A program made the translations under genes and the position numbers. The notes beneath the pieces are model-generated. The model had not been told where the DNA came from and did no database searches. It saw only the letters and a list, made by a program, of their open reading frames with translations. From JBJKRW01 sp046704445 (GTDB lineage: Bacteria; Patescibacteriota; Microgenomatia; UBA1406; GWC2-37-13), in the NCBI GenBank assembly GCA_046704445.1, contig JBJKRW010000042.1, positions 1 through 32,476 of the forward strand: a stretch of DNA of 32,476 nucleotides, in the 5' to 3' direction. Position 1 is the stretch's first letter. Every line of letters begins with the position of its first letter. Shown in pieces: positions 1-7,950 of this stretch.

Positions 1-1693
1 TGTAAGGCCATGCTCCATTATTGGTTAGACTCTGAGTAATTCCGTTTACATAAACATAGGATTGTGTATTGTCTCCAAAGTCGACCTCGATGTGATACCA
101 TCGGTTTGTTTGAGAAATTGGAGAAGATGTTGTCCAGCCCGTATATCCTCCATGTCCTCCAAAATAGATTTCACTGTTGACTAAATATATTCCCCATCCG
201 TTGGTACCGGAAACGCCTTTATCGATTAAACGTTGCGTACCGCTGATAGTGTTTGGGCGAATCCATAACGAAACAGTAATTCGTTTATTGGAGAAATCTA
301 AATTAGTTGATGTAGAAAGATCAATATAATCGCTTGTGCCATTAAATAATAGGCACTTTCCGCTTATGCATTGATTTTCAGATTGCCAAGTTGCGCCACT
401 AATATTTCCATCAATACCTGTAATTGAGGTGGCGTTGTGTGCGGTAGTCCCATACCCTTCATCAAACTTCCAGTATGCAACAGGACCCACAGATTTTTCC
501 TCATTGGTAGGCGCCGTGACCGAAGGCTCTGTAGATGCGGTTTTTCTTACGATCACCCAATCCCAGGAAGCGGCAAAATTTTGGTCATATACGCCGTTAT
601 CATAGCGTGCACCCAAGCGCAGGTATTCGCTGCTGATTCCGCTGTTTGTGGCGGTAGCGGTAGCCGATCCCGATGTTTCTCCGGTTCTCCAATAGGTTGC
701 CGACGTGCCGACTAGTTTTACTTTGTCTCTGTTCCATTGCCCCGAACCGCTGTAAGCGAAATTAACCCAGCCTGAATCGTTGCGGTAGTAGCTTGTTCCG
801 TTGTGGTCCAATATGCCGAAACTATTTGAAGAAGACGCGTAAAATCCAACCGTAGAATATCCGTTGGTTGCCGGTGTAGTGGTATAAACTCTGGTTTCGG
901 CAATATAGTCTCCGGTAAAAGGAGAGATGCTTTGTATATAGCGGTTGTTGTTGCCGCCGACTAGATTTCCCGACGATTCGGAAAAATTAGTGCCCGTAGT
1001 AGAAGAGATTGTGCCTTGGCTCCATTTTGCAGGATCATCCGACGAGTCGGAAAAGTCGTCAAAAAAGGCAAACACATTATTACCGTTTTGTTCGCTTAAT
1101 GCCGACGGATTTCCGTAATAGACAAAAACAAATGTTCCGGTGGTGGGGATTGATGCAAGCTTAGTCCAAATGGCGGTAGTGGTTGTTCCGCAGGCATTTG
1201 GACCTGTTTCTATCCAATAGGGGAGAATCTGTCCGTTTGCGTCGGTAACGCGAAGATCATTACAGTTTGACTGTATTTTGCCTGCGGTTATCAGGCTTGA
1301 AGTATTTAAGGTTATTGAAACCTGATAGTTTGTCTGTGCAGTTCCTGCGTTTGTGATGTCGACGCGTTGTCTGTATTGCCAACTTTCGTTGTACCATGCT
1401 GCTTCAGCTGTTTTTTGAAAAAGGAAAGTACGCGCGGCCAGGGGAATGGCTATAGCGAGAATTAAAGAAGATAGCAGTAATAGTTTGCGTCTGATAATCG
1501 CCTGGAATATCATTTCGAATATTGATCTGCGATCTTGGAGAAGGTGCGAGGCCGGATCATGCGGAAGCCCGGATTCTTTCTTTCTTATTATATATTGTGC
1601 GCGCGCGCGCGAAAAAAAAGAAGATAACCGCATTACAGCGGCCAAAATACCTTCAATGGCGGAAATATAGCGGTTCCAAATTTTATTTACCAT
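1..1693 (-). CDS. DUF2341 and LamG domain surface protein (3' end outside window)
   Basis: This frame is open from ATG at 1693 to the window edge, about 564 codons, so the C-terminus is missing. Residues 1-70 are basic and presumably cytoplasmic; a hydrophobic segment spans about 71-92, followed by AEA|AW, which resembles a signal cleavage site. From residue 100 (WYNESWQYRQRV) to about 205 it matches DUF2341, a beta-sandwich domain common in prokaryotic surface proteins. From about residue 402 (VAYWKFDEG, then LFNGTSDYIDL) it matches a LamG/concanavalin-like fold, often carbohydrate binding. The true start is uncertain: Met61 (MIFQAIIRRK) would give a more normal signal peptide, and the N-terminal stretch contains a GC-dinucleotide run and an A8 tract. 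It lies 26 bp downstream of a small ORF on the same strand. Probable role: exported surface binding or adhesion. The domain calls are firm; the substrate is unknown. Confidence 0.85.
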   Translation of the reverse strand, partial: MVNKIWNRYISAIEGILAAVMRLSSFFSRARAQYIIRKKESGLPHDPASHLLQDRRSIFEMIFQAIIRRKLLLLSSLILAIAIPLAARTFLFQKTAEAAWYNESWQYRQRVDITNAGTAQTNYQVSITLNTSSLITAGKIQSNCNDLRVTDANGQILPYWIETGPNACGTTTTAIWTKLASIPTTGTFVFVYYGNPSALSEQNGNNVFAFFDDFSDSSDDPAKWSQGTISSTTGTNFSESSGNLVGGNNNRYIQSISPFTGDYIAETRVYTTTPATNGYSTVGFYASSSNSFGILDHNGTSYYRNDSGWVNFAYSGSGQWNRDKVKLVGTSATYWRTGETSGSATATATNSGISSEYLRLGARYDNGVYDQNFAASWDWVIVRKTASTEPSVTAPTNEEKSVGPVAYWKFDEGYGTTAHNATSITGIDGNISGATWQSENQCISGKCLLFNGTSDYIDLSTSTNLDFSNKRITVSLWIRPNTISGTQRLIDKGVSGTNGWGIYLVNSEIYFGGHGGYTGWTTSSPISQTNRWYHIEVDFGDNTQSYVYVNGITQSLTNNGAWPY

Positions 1694-1719
1694 GATGACG
1701 GAAAAACGGAAAATATTTA

Positions 1720-1905
1720 TTATCGAATGGCAAAACGATGCTTGAACCAGACTTTTTCTACGACCGGTTCTTTTTTATGTTCCCGCATCCGGTCGTGAGA
1801 CTCTTTGATATATGGGTTTCCCTCTACGGAAGGGTCTAACCAATATCTTAGGCCTTGTAAAGCCTTATTGGAAAATGCAACAACCGATTTCATATTTAAT
1901 TGCAT
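1720..1905 (-). CDS. small ORF in frame with the preceding core-binding gene
   Basis: This is a 61-codon ORF starting at ATG 1905, directly after the TAA (1906-1908) of the core-binding gene and in the same reading frame. No domain is recognised. It is basic at the C-terminus (KKEPVVEKVWFKHRFAIR) and has no membrane segment. It may be a separate translationally coupled small protein, the tail of a longer protein interrupted by a nonsense codon, or chance continuation of the open frame. Without an ortholog comparison these cannot be separated. Confidence 0.35.
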   Translation of the reverse strand: MQLNMKSVVAFSNKALQGLRYWLDPSVEGNPYIKESHDRMREHKKEPVVEKVWFKHRFAIR

Positions 1906-2397
1906 TTAAATTGATAACAATTCACGTATGACAAGGATTTCGTTATCTACGGAATCCTTATTCTTGTGTTCTGAAACGAGTTTGTGTTCATAAAGTCGAA
2001 GAGTACTTTCAATTGAGACGGATTCTGAAGATATATTTTCGATCTGTTTCGCAGGATTTTCGTTCAACCAGCCTTGTAATATGCAGAATGTACAAAATTT
2101 TCTGAGTGTAGAAAGCCTTCGGTTAATGGTTTTCTGCGGTATATTGTTTTCGGAAAGGTACGATTTATAGTCGCGAATGAGGTCGGGAGTAATAAAAGAA
2201 ACTATAATTTTAATATCCGTGGATTCTTCGGAAAGCTGAGGATTGTCAGTTTTTAGCTTTAAAATAAACCAACCTGAAAAATGACGAAGGTCAGATAAAT
2301 AGTTTTTTACGGTCACAGGTTGAAGGTTTTTATTTCCCGCAGTTAAAAACTCCTTAAATAAGGCTCCTAAATTATAAAAATTATACCCTTGAGTCAT
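1906..2397 (-). CDS. orphan tyrosine-recombinase core-binding (SAM-like) domain protein
   Basis: The 163-residue product resembles the N-terminal core-binding domain of XerC/XerD-type integrases: an alpha-helical SAM-like bundle with LFKEFLTAGNKNLQPVTVKNYLSDLRHF at the front and the typical INRRLSTLRKFCTFCILQGWLNENPA near residues 95-125. The catalytic domain with its R-H-R-Y residues is absent, so it cannot cut DNA alone. It could bind DNA or be a remnant. A TTGACA/TATGAT promoter ends 8 nt before the ATG, suggesting a leaderless mRNA that continues into the small ORF and perhaps the DUF2341 gene. The family resemblance is good; the function is open. Confidence 0.75.
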   Translation of the reverse strand: MTQGYNFYNLGALFKEFLTAGNKNLQPVTVKNYLSDLRHFSGWFILKLKTDNPQLSEESTDIKIIVSFITPDLIRDYKSYLSENNIPQKTINRRLSTLRKFCTFCILQGWLNENPAKQIENISSESVSIESTLRLYEHKLVSEHKNKDSVDNEILVIRELLSI

Positions 2398-2405
2398 ATT
2401 ACTTC

Positions 2406-2435
2406 ATCATAAAACAATTGAAATAATAATGTCAA
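2406..2435 (-). promoter_or_regulatory. promoter of the core-binding gene
   Basis: On the minus strand TTGACA (2435-2430) is followed after 18 nt by TATGAT (2411-2406). The start codon at 2397 begins 8 nt after the -10, so transcription should start at or next to the ATG. Confidence 0.6.
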
Positions 2436-2927
2436 GAGGTATTTAGTATATGATTTGATATAGTGTGTAAGAATATTCGAAGAGTTTTATATAAGGCCTA
2501 TATTATTATTTAATTATATTTATTTCAATTCCCGCATAAATATTTTACTTACTCTAATATATCATAATATATCTTTAAGCTTATAATATTTTATCTTGGT
2601 TTTTTAACGCTTTTTCACTCTATGGTGGTTTTTTTTCGATTAAACGATTTTTTTTAGCAATTATTCTTCAATTCTTTATTTTTTTATAAAGCATTACTAA
2701 ACTTTTTCCAATATTTTCTTATAGCGAAATAATTTATATACCGGTTTCTGGCATATAGTATTTCTTTTATGGTGAAGATTTTTATTAAAAACACGTATTT
2801 GGCAGTTAAATAGATTACCTGCTATTTTTTTAAAACTTATTTCAGGAGGCACATAATGACTTAAAATACAAATACATCTCTCAAATAACCGTACAGTATT
2901 CGAGTGTCTTTTGTACAATCCGTTATC
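2436..2927. other. AT-rich intergenic region without a convincing gene
   Basis: About 490 bp of very AT-rich DNA with many T and A runs lies between the divergent core-binding and Ig-like genes. A 73-codon minus-strand ORF at 2697-2918 has no signal, motif or recognisable composition and is not accepted. No strong terminator hairpin or tandem repeat was seen. It probably holds spacer plus the divergent promoters. Confidence 0.5.
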
Positions 2928-2957
2928 TTGACTTTATATATACAAATACTTTATAGT
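2928..2957 (+). promoter_or_regulatory. promoter of the Ig-like protein gene
   Basis: TTGACT (2928-2933) is separated by 18 nt from TATAGT (2952-2957). The ATG at 2974 lies 16 nt after the -10, giving a 5' leader of about 10 nt. Confidence 0.55.
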
Positions 2958-2973
2958 TATTATTAGCAATACT

Positions 2974-3387
2974 ATGAAAAAACCCCTGTTTCTTCTGCTT
3001 GTTTCGGTGTTTGTGCTCATTGTTTTAGCTTCCTTTTTTTGGCTTTATGAGGTCCAGTTCATGAGCGGCAAAGCAGCAATTTCTCGAAACAGTTTTTCGG
3101 TAGATAATTCCTATCTTTTTGTAACGCCGTTAAAAGCCAGGGCGAACGGACAGGAAAAAATACGAATTACCATATTTATTCTCAACGACCAGGGATTAGG
3201 AGTGATGGGCAAGAAAGTTTTCGTCGCTCAAGACCCGAATTTGACCGTAGATACTATCCAGGGATTAACGGATGCATACGGGAAAGCGTATTTTGATGTG
3301 GCAGGCACGAAAACAGGAGAATATTACCTTGAAGTTACCGCAGACGGATCTCCTCTCAAACAAAAAGCCCATTTGAGCTTCTATTGA
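2974..3387 (+). CDS. membrane-anchored bacterial Ig-like domain protein
   Basis: The 137-residue protein has an N-terminal uncleaved anchor or signal (about residues 4-25, LFLLLVSVFVLIVLASFFWL). It is followed by one Ig-like module resembling invasin/Big_1 domains: SYLFVTPLKARANGQEKIRITIFILNDQGLGVMGKKV, then a second half with LTDAYGKAYFDVAGTKTGEYYLEVTADG. Such domains normally act as extracellular spacers or binding modules. It converges with the surface operon at 3400-6934, whose last gene also carries Ig-like folds, so a shared envelope role is plausible. It has its own promoter. The partner is unknown. Confidence 0.8.
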   Translation: MKKPLFLLLVSVFVLIVLASFFWLYEVQFMSGKAAISRNSFSVDNSYLFVTPLKARANGQEKIRITIFILNDQGLGVMGKKVFVAQDPNLTVDTIQGLTDAYGKAYFDVAGTKTGEYYLEVTADGSPLKQKAHLSFY

Positions 3388-3399
3388 GCCCTCGATTCG

Positions 3400-4443
3400 T
3401 TACCAGTCTTTATGTCCGGGAAAGTAACGGGAAGCAGATCTTTTTCCCGTTTGGTTAGATGGGTCTTTTTCTTCCCGCACAGGCAAAATGGACCTGTACG
3501 GAATAATGCTGACATCTTCCTTGACAGGCATTGACATCCTGTAAAGAGCCAGCGCACGGTTGCGCGCAACCGTGTGAGGTTGGAGGTATCTGCGGAGAAA
3601 ATAGACCGTAAGAATAATTAATTCCGTTAAAATAGTCAATTCAAGAAGTCTGTTTGCAATAAGGCCGAAAAGAAAAATAAAGAACTTAACAATCATCATC
3701 CACACGGGATAAATATTAATGCTTAGTTTGATGCTTTCGGGTGAGCTTTGTCCGTCGTAATTGGTTTGGGCCATAATTCTGAAGAAATCCGTAGTTGACG
3801 AAGGGAGGGATATGGCGAAATTTCCCTTATCGTCCGAACGTGTAGTTAATTGCGGAAAAGTGTATGCATAAGCGGGATGGATTGGTGTAAGGGCATTTGC
3901 GATATTTTGAACGATCGAGTGATTTTCGTCAATGAAAGTGGAAAGATTAACTTCGGTATTTGGGATCGTTTGTCCGGAAAGGATTACCTCGTCACCGATA
4001 TAATATCCGTTGCCGTTTTGCGGACTGTTAAGCGATATCGTAGGGGAGAGAATAATCGGTCCCATATGGATATCATATTTTGTCGGAAACGGGGGAATGC
4101 ATACAGGTGACGAAACCCTTCCGAATTGGTCAATTGCACTGAGGCAGGCTTCGCGGGGAGAAAGGGGAGAGAATCGGTTACGAAACTCAAAATATCCTTT
4201 TGAATCAGAATAGGTTTGATCATAAATACCCATGCCGTCGATAGTAACCAGAGATTGAGGTGACGTGTAGCCATAGAGCGTGAAATGATATTCGCCGATA
4301 AACGCATCGACATTCACATTGTTGGATTGCTGTATTGTGGATTCGGCGTAAGTTTGGCTGTTTTGCATCCTGTATCTGAACCCGACAACGGTAAGGATGA
4401 GCAATATGCAAAGAATTGAGATGACAAGCAGTTTTTTTTCCAT
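3400..4443 (-). CDS. membrane protein with extracytoplasmic Ig-like repeats
   Basis: This 347-residue protein has an N-terminal signal or anchor (about 4-24) and two beta-rich extracytoplasmic modules. The first is around residues 50-95 (FTLYGYTSPQSLVTIDGMGIYD, then SDSKGYFEF); the second, around 150-235, contains GDEVILSGQTIPNTEVNLS and SDDKGNFAISLP. These YGYTSP / G-x-T-x-P-x-x-V patterns are typical of bacterial Ig-like and carboxypeptidase-regulatory-like folds. One or two membrane segments follow (about 247-290), with a basic cytoplasmic tail rich in Arg and Lys. It is the last gene of a minus-strand operon (24 bp after the DUF916-like gene). It probably anchors or organises surface proteins encoded upstream. 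No enzyme motif is seen. Confidence 0.7.
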   Translation of the reverse strand: MEKKLLVISILCILLILTVVGFRYRMQNSQTYAESTIQQSNNVNVDAFIGEYHFTLYGYTSPQSLVTIDGMGIYDQTYSDSKGYFEFRNRFSPLSPREACLSAIDQFGRVSSPVCIPPFPTKYDIHMGPIILSPTISLNSPQNGNGYYIGDEVILSGQTIPNTEVNLSTFIDENHSIVQNIANALTPIHPAYAYTFPQLTTRSDDKGNFAISLPSSTTDFFRIMAQTNYDGQSSPESIKLSINIYPVWMMIVKFFIFLFGLIANRLLELTILTELIILTVYFLRRYLQPHTVARNRALALYRMSMPVKEDVSIIPYRSILPVREEKDPSNQTGKRSASRYFPGHKDW

Positions 4444-4467
4444 AGAGAGAAAGAGTCTTATGGACGG

Positions 4468-5478
4468 TTAATCATTCCGTTTTTTCAAAGCCTCACGGAG
4501 TTTTTCCAACTCTTCTTTTTCTTCCCGGATTTCTTTTTCCAGGACTTCTGTTTTTTCACCCATACGGTTCATAAGAGCCTTTCCTATTACGTAGATGACG
4601 ACAATCGTCAGGATAATAAGCAATGCAATGCGCCAAGGGAATACCCAAACCGTAGACGAAACCAAAAGCGGCGGACGTCCGGTTTTGCCGTAACTCGCTT
4701 CAAATGTAACAGTGTAGGGTCCGACCATCCATTTTTGACCGATTTGACCGTGATAACTGCGAATCGCCTCAGGAAATATATTGATGAGGGGAAGCTTTAC
4801 CTGATCGATCTGTTTATTAAAGATATCCTTGACGGTGAGCATTGCCTGAGGGGTTATATGGTAATCCGATCTGTTGAGTACGTCGATGTTCGCGTCAATC
4901 GGTCCGTATTCAAGGAATTTAGGAGTGGTGAATTTTGAAACAAACGCGCTTTCCGTACACTTTCCCGCAACATTCAGGTTTATAAGGCTTGCGAGTCTGA
5001 ACGCCACTGCGGAATTCGTGTCTACCCGTATTGCCTGGCCGCCTAAAGTCGGAGGATTCGGTTCGAAATAGATACTGGTGTAATGACCGCACGGATACGC
5101 ATCTTTGGGTACTTTGATAGTGACGGTAGATATATATTGGTCGTTTGCCGCGATAGTCACCTTGTTCTCGGACGGAGTAAGCCAGGAAGAAGCTGCAAAT
5201 CGATTGTTGGTGGCGCTTGCGTCATAAAGAGTCGGAGTTCCGCTTTTATCCAAAACCAGGAAATCGGCCTTGCGTATGTTTCCGGAGATTGGCGAGTCGG
5301 TTTTGTTATAGAACTTGATCTGGATTTTGGTTTCTTCTCCCGGAGTAACATTGAGGTCCTGTTTTGGCGGACTGACGGTCATGTCCACCATGTTTTGTGC
5401 CTGCACCTGTCCGAAAACAAATAAAGCGCTTAAGCCGACAATAATAATCGCAATACCGATTTTGAGAACTTTTTTCAT
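4468..5478 (-). CDS. DUF916/WxLIP-like surface protein with C-terminal membrane anchor
   Basis: This 336-residue protein has a signal peptide (about 1-27, ending FGQVQAQ), then an Ig-like domain resembling DUF916 (VSPPKQDLNVTPGEETKIQIKFYNKTD; NDQYISTVTIKVPKDAYPCGHYTSIYF). A second beta-domain follows at about 180-275, a membrane helix at about 283-303 and a cytoplasmic Glu/Lys coiled coil at the end. DUF916 proteins in Firmicutes accompany WxL surface proteins. Here the gene follows, by 4 bp, a large secreted protein gene, the same arrangement as in the second cluster at 11140-12985. It probably binds or retains that partner at the envelope. The family match is by pattern only. Confidence 0.65.
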   Translation of the reverse strand: MKKVLKIGIAIIIVGLSALFVFGQVQAQNMVDMTVSPPKQDLNVTPGEETKIQIKFYNKTDSPISGNIRKADFLVLDKSGTPTLYDASATNNRFAASSWLTPSENKVTIAANDQYISTVTIKVPKDAYPCGHYTSIYFEPNPPTLGGQAIRVDTNSAVAFRLASLINLNVAGKCTESAFVSKFTTPKFLEYGPIDANIDVLNRSDYHITPQAMLTVKDIFNKQIDQVKLPLINIFPEAIRSYHGQIGQKWMVGPYTVTFEASYGKTGRPPLLVSSTVWVFPWRIALLIILTIVVIYVIGKALMNRMGEKTEVLEKEIREEKEELEKLREALKKRND

Positions 5479-5482
5479 AGGA

Positions 5483-6934
5483 TTAGAACGCTGCTATTGC
5501 CGTATACATGACTCTGGTTTGATAATATCCGGTTGCTTGTGTCGGTCCGTAGTCCAATCTGTAACAGACGTAAAATGATTGAGTTGAAACAGGACCGGAC
5601 GATGATGCAACCGTTTCCGCGGAATTAACCGAACTACAATTGGAGGCATTGGTACATGCGAATTGTTTGGAACAGTCTCCCGTACCGTCACACGCTCCCG
5701 CGTTTGTATTATACTGAAACGCTATTGTAGCGGCAGAAACATTTTCCAAGGAATATCCCCATCCGTATGTGCCTGTAGATGTCCATTTTGCATAGGTGGC
5801 CGGATTCGGACAGCCGCTTGAATCACAGGTTGTGTCTGCAATGGTGGTTGCCGATCCGAGTTTTGTCAGTTCGTCATCTTCTCCTACTTTTATTGTATAA
5901 CCTGTGGTGGCATTCGTTGATATCGAAAGTTGTTGTGCCGCATGGTAAAAAGTATCGCTTCCGGTAAGATTTCCGAACGGAACGGATGTTGCGGTTGTCG
6001 CTACGGTAGTCGCTCTTCCGCATCTCGTAAGACCCTGGTTTTGTGAAGCGATTGTAAAAGTAAGAGACGGATTGACTGTCGCGGATACGAGCACGGCCTC
6101 TATCGGTGAAACGGTGACGCTGGTTTCGTCAATGGGGGCATAACTTGGGTATTGTAGTTCTTGGATTTTTACCGTATAGGTATCTGCGGTTCCCTGTACA
6201 TGTCCTGTTTTGGGCGCAGGATTGATAAGTTTATTCGTTCCGCCAACAGTCATGGTGAGCGCGGTTGACGCATTGAGTGTTCCGGTGAACCGGCATTCAA
6301 ATGCGTGAAGATTGCTTCCGAAAGTTGCGGAAGCGGTCGCGGTTGCGGCAGCCCAAGTGACGCTTCCTCCTGTCGGACAGGTCACGTCGGAGCTTGTCAT
6401 TCCGTTAAAATCAAATCCGGCAGTTCCTCCGCCGTCAGGAAGATGATTATTCGAAGCCGAAGTGCTGTCACCGGCCGGAACCAGGACGCGGATCGCGCCG
6501 TCAACAATAGTCGATGCCGTAGTAAACGCGAGTGCGTGAGTTGCCGATTGGGTGGCGTAGATCGCATCTCCGTTTGCCAGTTGATTTGTGGTAACGGTTG
6601 ACGTGCTGAAGTTAAGAGAGCTGCTTACCGAAGCAACGTTTTGACTGTTGTTTGAACCAAGAAGAACGGTGTCATTCGGGAATAGATTATTTGTATTATT
6701 GTCCGGATTTCCGCTGCCCTGCATGGTAAACGAACTTGAGCCGGAAATGTAGGTTCCTGACACTTTTCCATAGAACGAAAGCCGTGAATTGGACAGGGTA
6801 TCAGATGCGGAAGTCAAGTTTCCGGAATCAACCGGAGTATTAAACTGGGGAACTTTCAGAAGGAACAGATAGGCAAATTGGAAAAATACAAAAACAAACA
6901 CAACGAATTTTTGAACAGCGTGTTTTTTACTCAT
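5483..6934 (-). CDS. large secreted Thr/Ser-rich surface protein, paralog of 12188-12985
   Basis: The frame extends back to an ATG at 6994, but that part overlaps the promoter, so the start at about 6934 (MSKKHAVQKF, 483 residues) is preferred; it is followed at once by a signal-like hydrophobic segment. The mature protein is rich in Thr, Ser, Ala and Asn and looks all-beta. The C-terminal part holds IADTTCDSSGC, GTYGWGYSLENV and a final YYQTRVMYTAIAAF. The same order of Cys pair, G-x-GYS motif and YQT ending occurs in the smaller protein at 12188-12985, so the two share a domain. It is the first gene of an operon with a DUF916-like protein and an Ig-membrane protein. Probable role: major or variable surface component. 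No classical W-x-L motif was found. Confidence 0.75.
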   Translation of the reverse strand: MSKKHAVQKFVVFVFVFFQFAYLFLLKVPQFNTPVDSGNLTSASDTLSNSRLSFYGKVSGTYISGSSSFTMQGSGNPDNNTNNLFPNDTVLLGSNNSQNVASVSSSLNFSTSTVTTNQLANGDAIYATQSATHALAFTTASTIVDGAIRVLVPAGDSTSASNNHLPDGGGTAGFDFNGMTSSDVTCPTGGSVTWAAATATASATFGSNLHAFECRFTGTLNASTALTMTVGGTNKLINPAPKTGHVQGTADTYTVKIQELQYPSYAPIDETSVTVSPIEAVLVSATVNPSLTFTIASQNQGLTRCGRATTVATTATSVPFGNLTGSDTFYHAAQQLSISTNATTGYTIKVGEDDELTKLGSATTIADTTCDSSGCPNPATYAKWTSTGTYGWGYSLENVSAATIAFQYNTNAGACDGTGDCSKQFACTNASNCSSVNSAETVASSSGPVSTQSFYVCYRLDYGPTQATGYYQTRVMYTAIAAF

Positions 6935-6951
6935 GTTTATATGTATATATA

Positions 6952-6981
6952 AATGTAATGTATTTGATATACAAATGTCAA
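6952..6981 (-). promoter_or_regulatory. promoter of the first surface operon
   Basis: Minus strand: TTGACA (6981-6976), 18-nt spacer, TACATT (6957-6952). Transcription would begin about 10 nt before the ATG at 6934, which supports that start over the upstream ATG at 6994. Confidence 0.6.
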
Positions 6982-7070
6982 GCGGTAAACTCATACTTTA
7001 TCCTTAAATAGACCCAAATCTATGAATATTAACAAAAGAATGGAAAAAAGGAATAATAGTAATTTGAATA

Positions 7071-7099
7071 TTGACAATATTTCTTCCGTCTGTTACATT
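7071..7099 (+). promoter_or_regulatory. promoter of the PaaX-like regulator gene
   Basis: TTGACA (7071-7076), a 17-nt spacer and TACATT (7094-7099) with an extended -10 TG at 7091-7092. Unlike most genes here it leaves a leader of about 70 nt, which contains several palindromes. Confidence 0.65.
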
Positions 7100-7139
7100 G
7101 TATGCAATACGCCTTCGCAAAAAAAAACGTACGTTTAAA

Positions 7140-7155
7140 TAAATATTAATATTTA
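7140..7155. repeat. 16-bp perfect palindrome in the leader of the PaaX-like gene
   Basis: TAAATATTAATATTTA is self-complementary over 16 bp and lies between the promoter and the start codon. A shorter palindrome (AACGTACGTT) lies just upstream. The position suits an operator for autoregulation, but AT-rich palindromes also arise by chance. Confidence 0.4.
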
Positions 7156-7174
7156 ATTGCCCGGGCGTAAAAAT

Positions 7175-7930
7175 ATGGGGATAAAAGAACGACGCACAAA
7201 AATCCAGCTTGCGTTATTTCTTCTCACAGACGTATCGTTCGGTTTTTCAGCTCTCGATGAAAAAGTACAAAAAGCATTCGATTTATCACTCAATCAGAAA
7301 ACCAAGGGGACCCTTTCCGGACTACTCAAAGAAGGATTGATAGAAAAGTCCGAAAATAGGACGGACCTTTATAGGTCTGTCCTCTACAAGTTGACGGAGA
7401 AAGGGTTTGCGGAATTGTGTCTGCAATTTCCTTTCTTCCGATATTTGCGTGACGAATGGGACGGGGTATGGAGAATAATTTCATACGAAATTCCCGAAAA
7501 GAAAAGAGAGATGCGTGACAGGCTCCGAAGAGAAATGCAGGGGTGGGGTCTTGGTCCGTGGCATAGATCGTTTTGGTTGACGCCTCATCCGGTCGTTTCC
7601 GTGTTAAAAGAGCTTGTTTCACAAAAAGAAGAAGAACGATACATCCAGTCTTTTGAGGCTCAGCATGTTTTTGGCGATCGTGAAATATTGATAGAAAAAG
7701 TATGGCAGAAATCCCTTCTTGACAAGCAATACCGTGAATTATTCAAGAAATGGCACGATACGCTGTCAAAAGAAGGAGAAAAGCTGGACAAATTCAAGTC
7801 GGTTATCGGTAACTACATTGAGATCCTGAAGATGGATCCGGGATTGCCGAAAAAATTGATGGGTGAAACATGGATAGGATACGAAGGGTTCAATATTTTT
7901 AAAGAGATACGGTCCATATTGTTATCGTAA
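7175..7930 (+). CDS. PaaX-family (Cas2-like domain) transcriptional regulator
   Basis: From ATG 7175 the product has 251 residues; a TTG at 7157 would add six. The N-terminal part (about 1-85) looks like a winged helix (TKGTLSGLLKEGLIEKS, then YKLTEKGFAEL). The middle (about 95-170) resembles the Cas2-like ferredoxin fold of PaaX regulators: WDGVWRIISYEIPEKKREMR, then WGLGPWHRSFWLTPHP. PaaX proteins repress catabolic operons; in small-genome bacteria many PaaX-like proteins occur without phenylacetate genes, and none are present here. The neighbours are surface genes (divergent) and DNA-uptake genes (convergent), which could be targets, though self-regulation through the palindromes is more likely. 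There is no CRISPR context, so this is not a Cas2 adaptation nuclease. Confidence 0.75.
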   Translation: MGIKERRTKIQLALFLLTDVSFGFSALDEKVQKAFDLSLNQKTKGTLSGLLKEGLIEKSENRTDLYRSVLYKLTEKGFAELCLQFPFFRYLRDEWDGVWRIISYEIPEKKREMRDRLRREMQGWGLGPWHRSFWLTPHPVVSVLKELVSQKEEERYIQSFEAQHVFGDREILIEKVWQKSLLDKQYRELFKKWHDTLSKEGEKLDKFKSVIGNYIEILKMDPGLPKKLMGETWIGYEGFNIFKEIRSILLS

Positions 7931-7950
7931 ACAAGACGTGTAAAACGCGA

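Noticed and set aside
437..715. Plus-strand ORF inside the DUF2341/LamG gene
   Set aside because: It is antisense to a clear protein-coding frame and has no features of its own.
1906..2397. Complete integrase of a mobile element
   Set aside because: No catalytic domain, no attachment-site repeats and no cargo genes are visible nearby.
2697..2918. 73-codon minus-strand ORF
   Set aside because: It lies in AT-rich spacer, has no promoter at its start, no recognisable motif and biased residues expected from AT-rich DNA.
5483..6934. True WxL-domain protein
   Set aside because: The gene pairing resembles WxL operons, but the paired W-x-L motifs are not present; only a G-x-GYS motif occurs.
7157..7930. 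Cas2 nuclease of a CRISPR system
   Set aside because: The protein has PaaX architecture with an N-terminal winged helix, and there are no repeats, cas1 or other cas genes.
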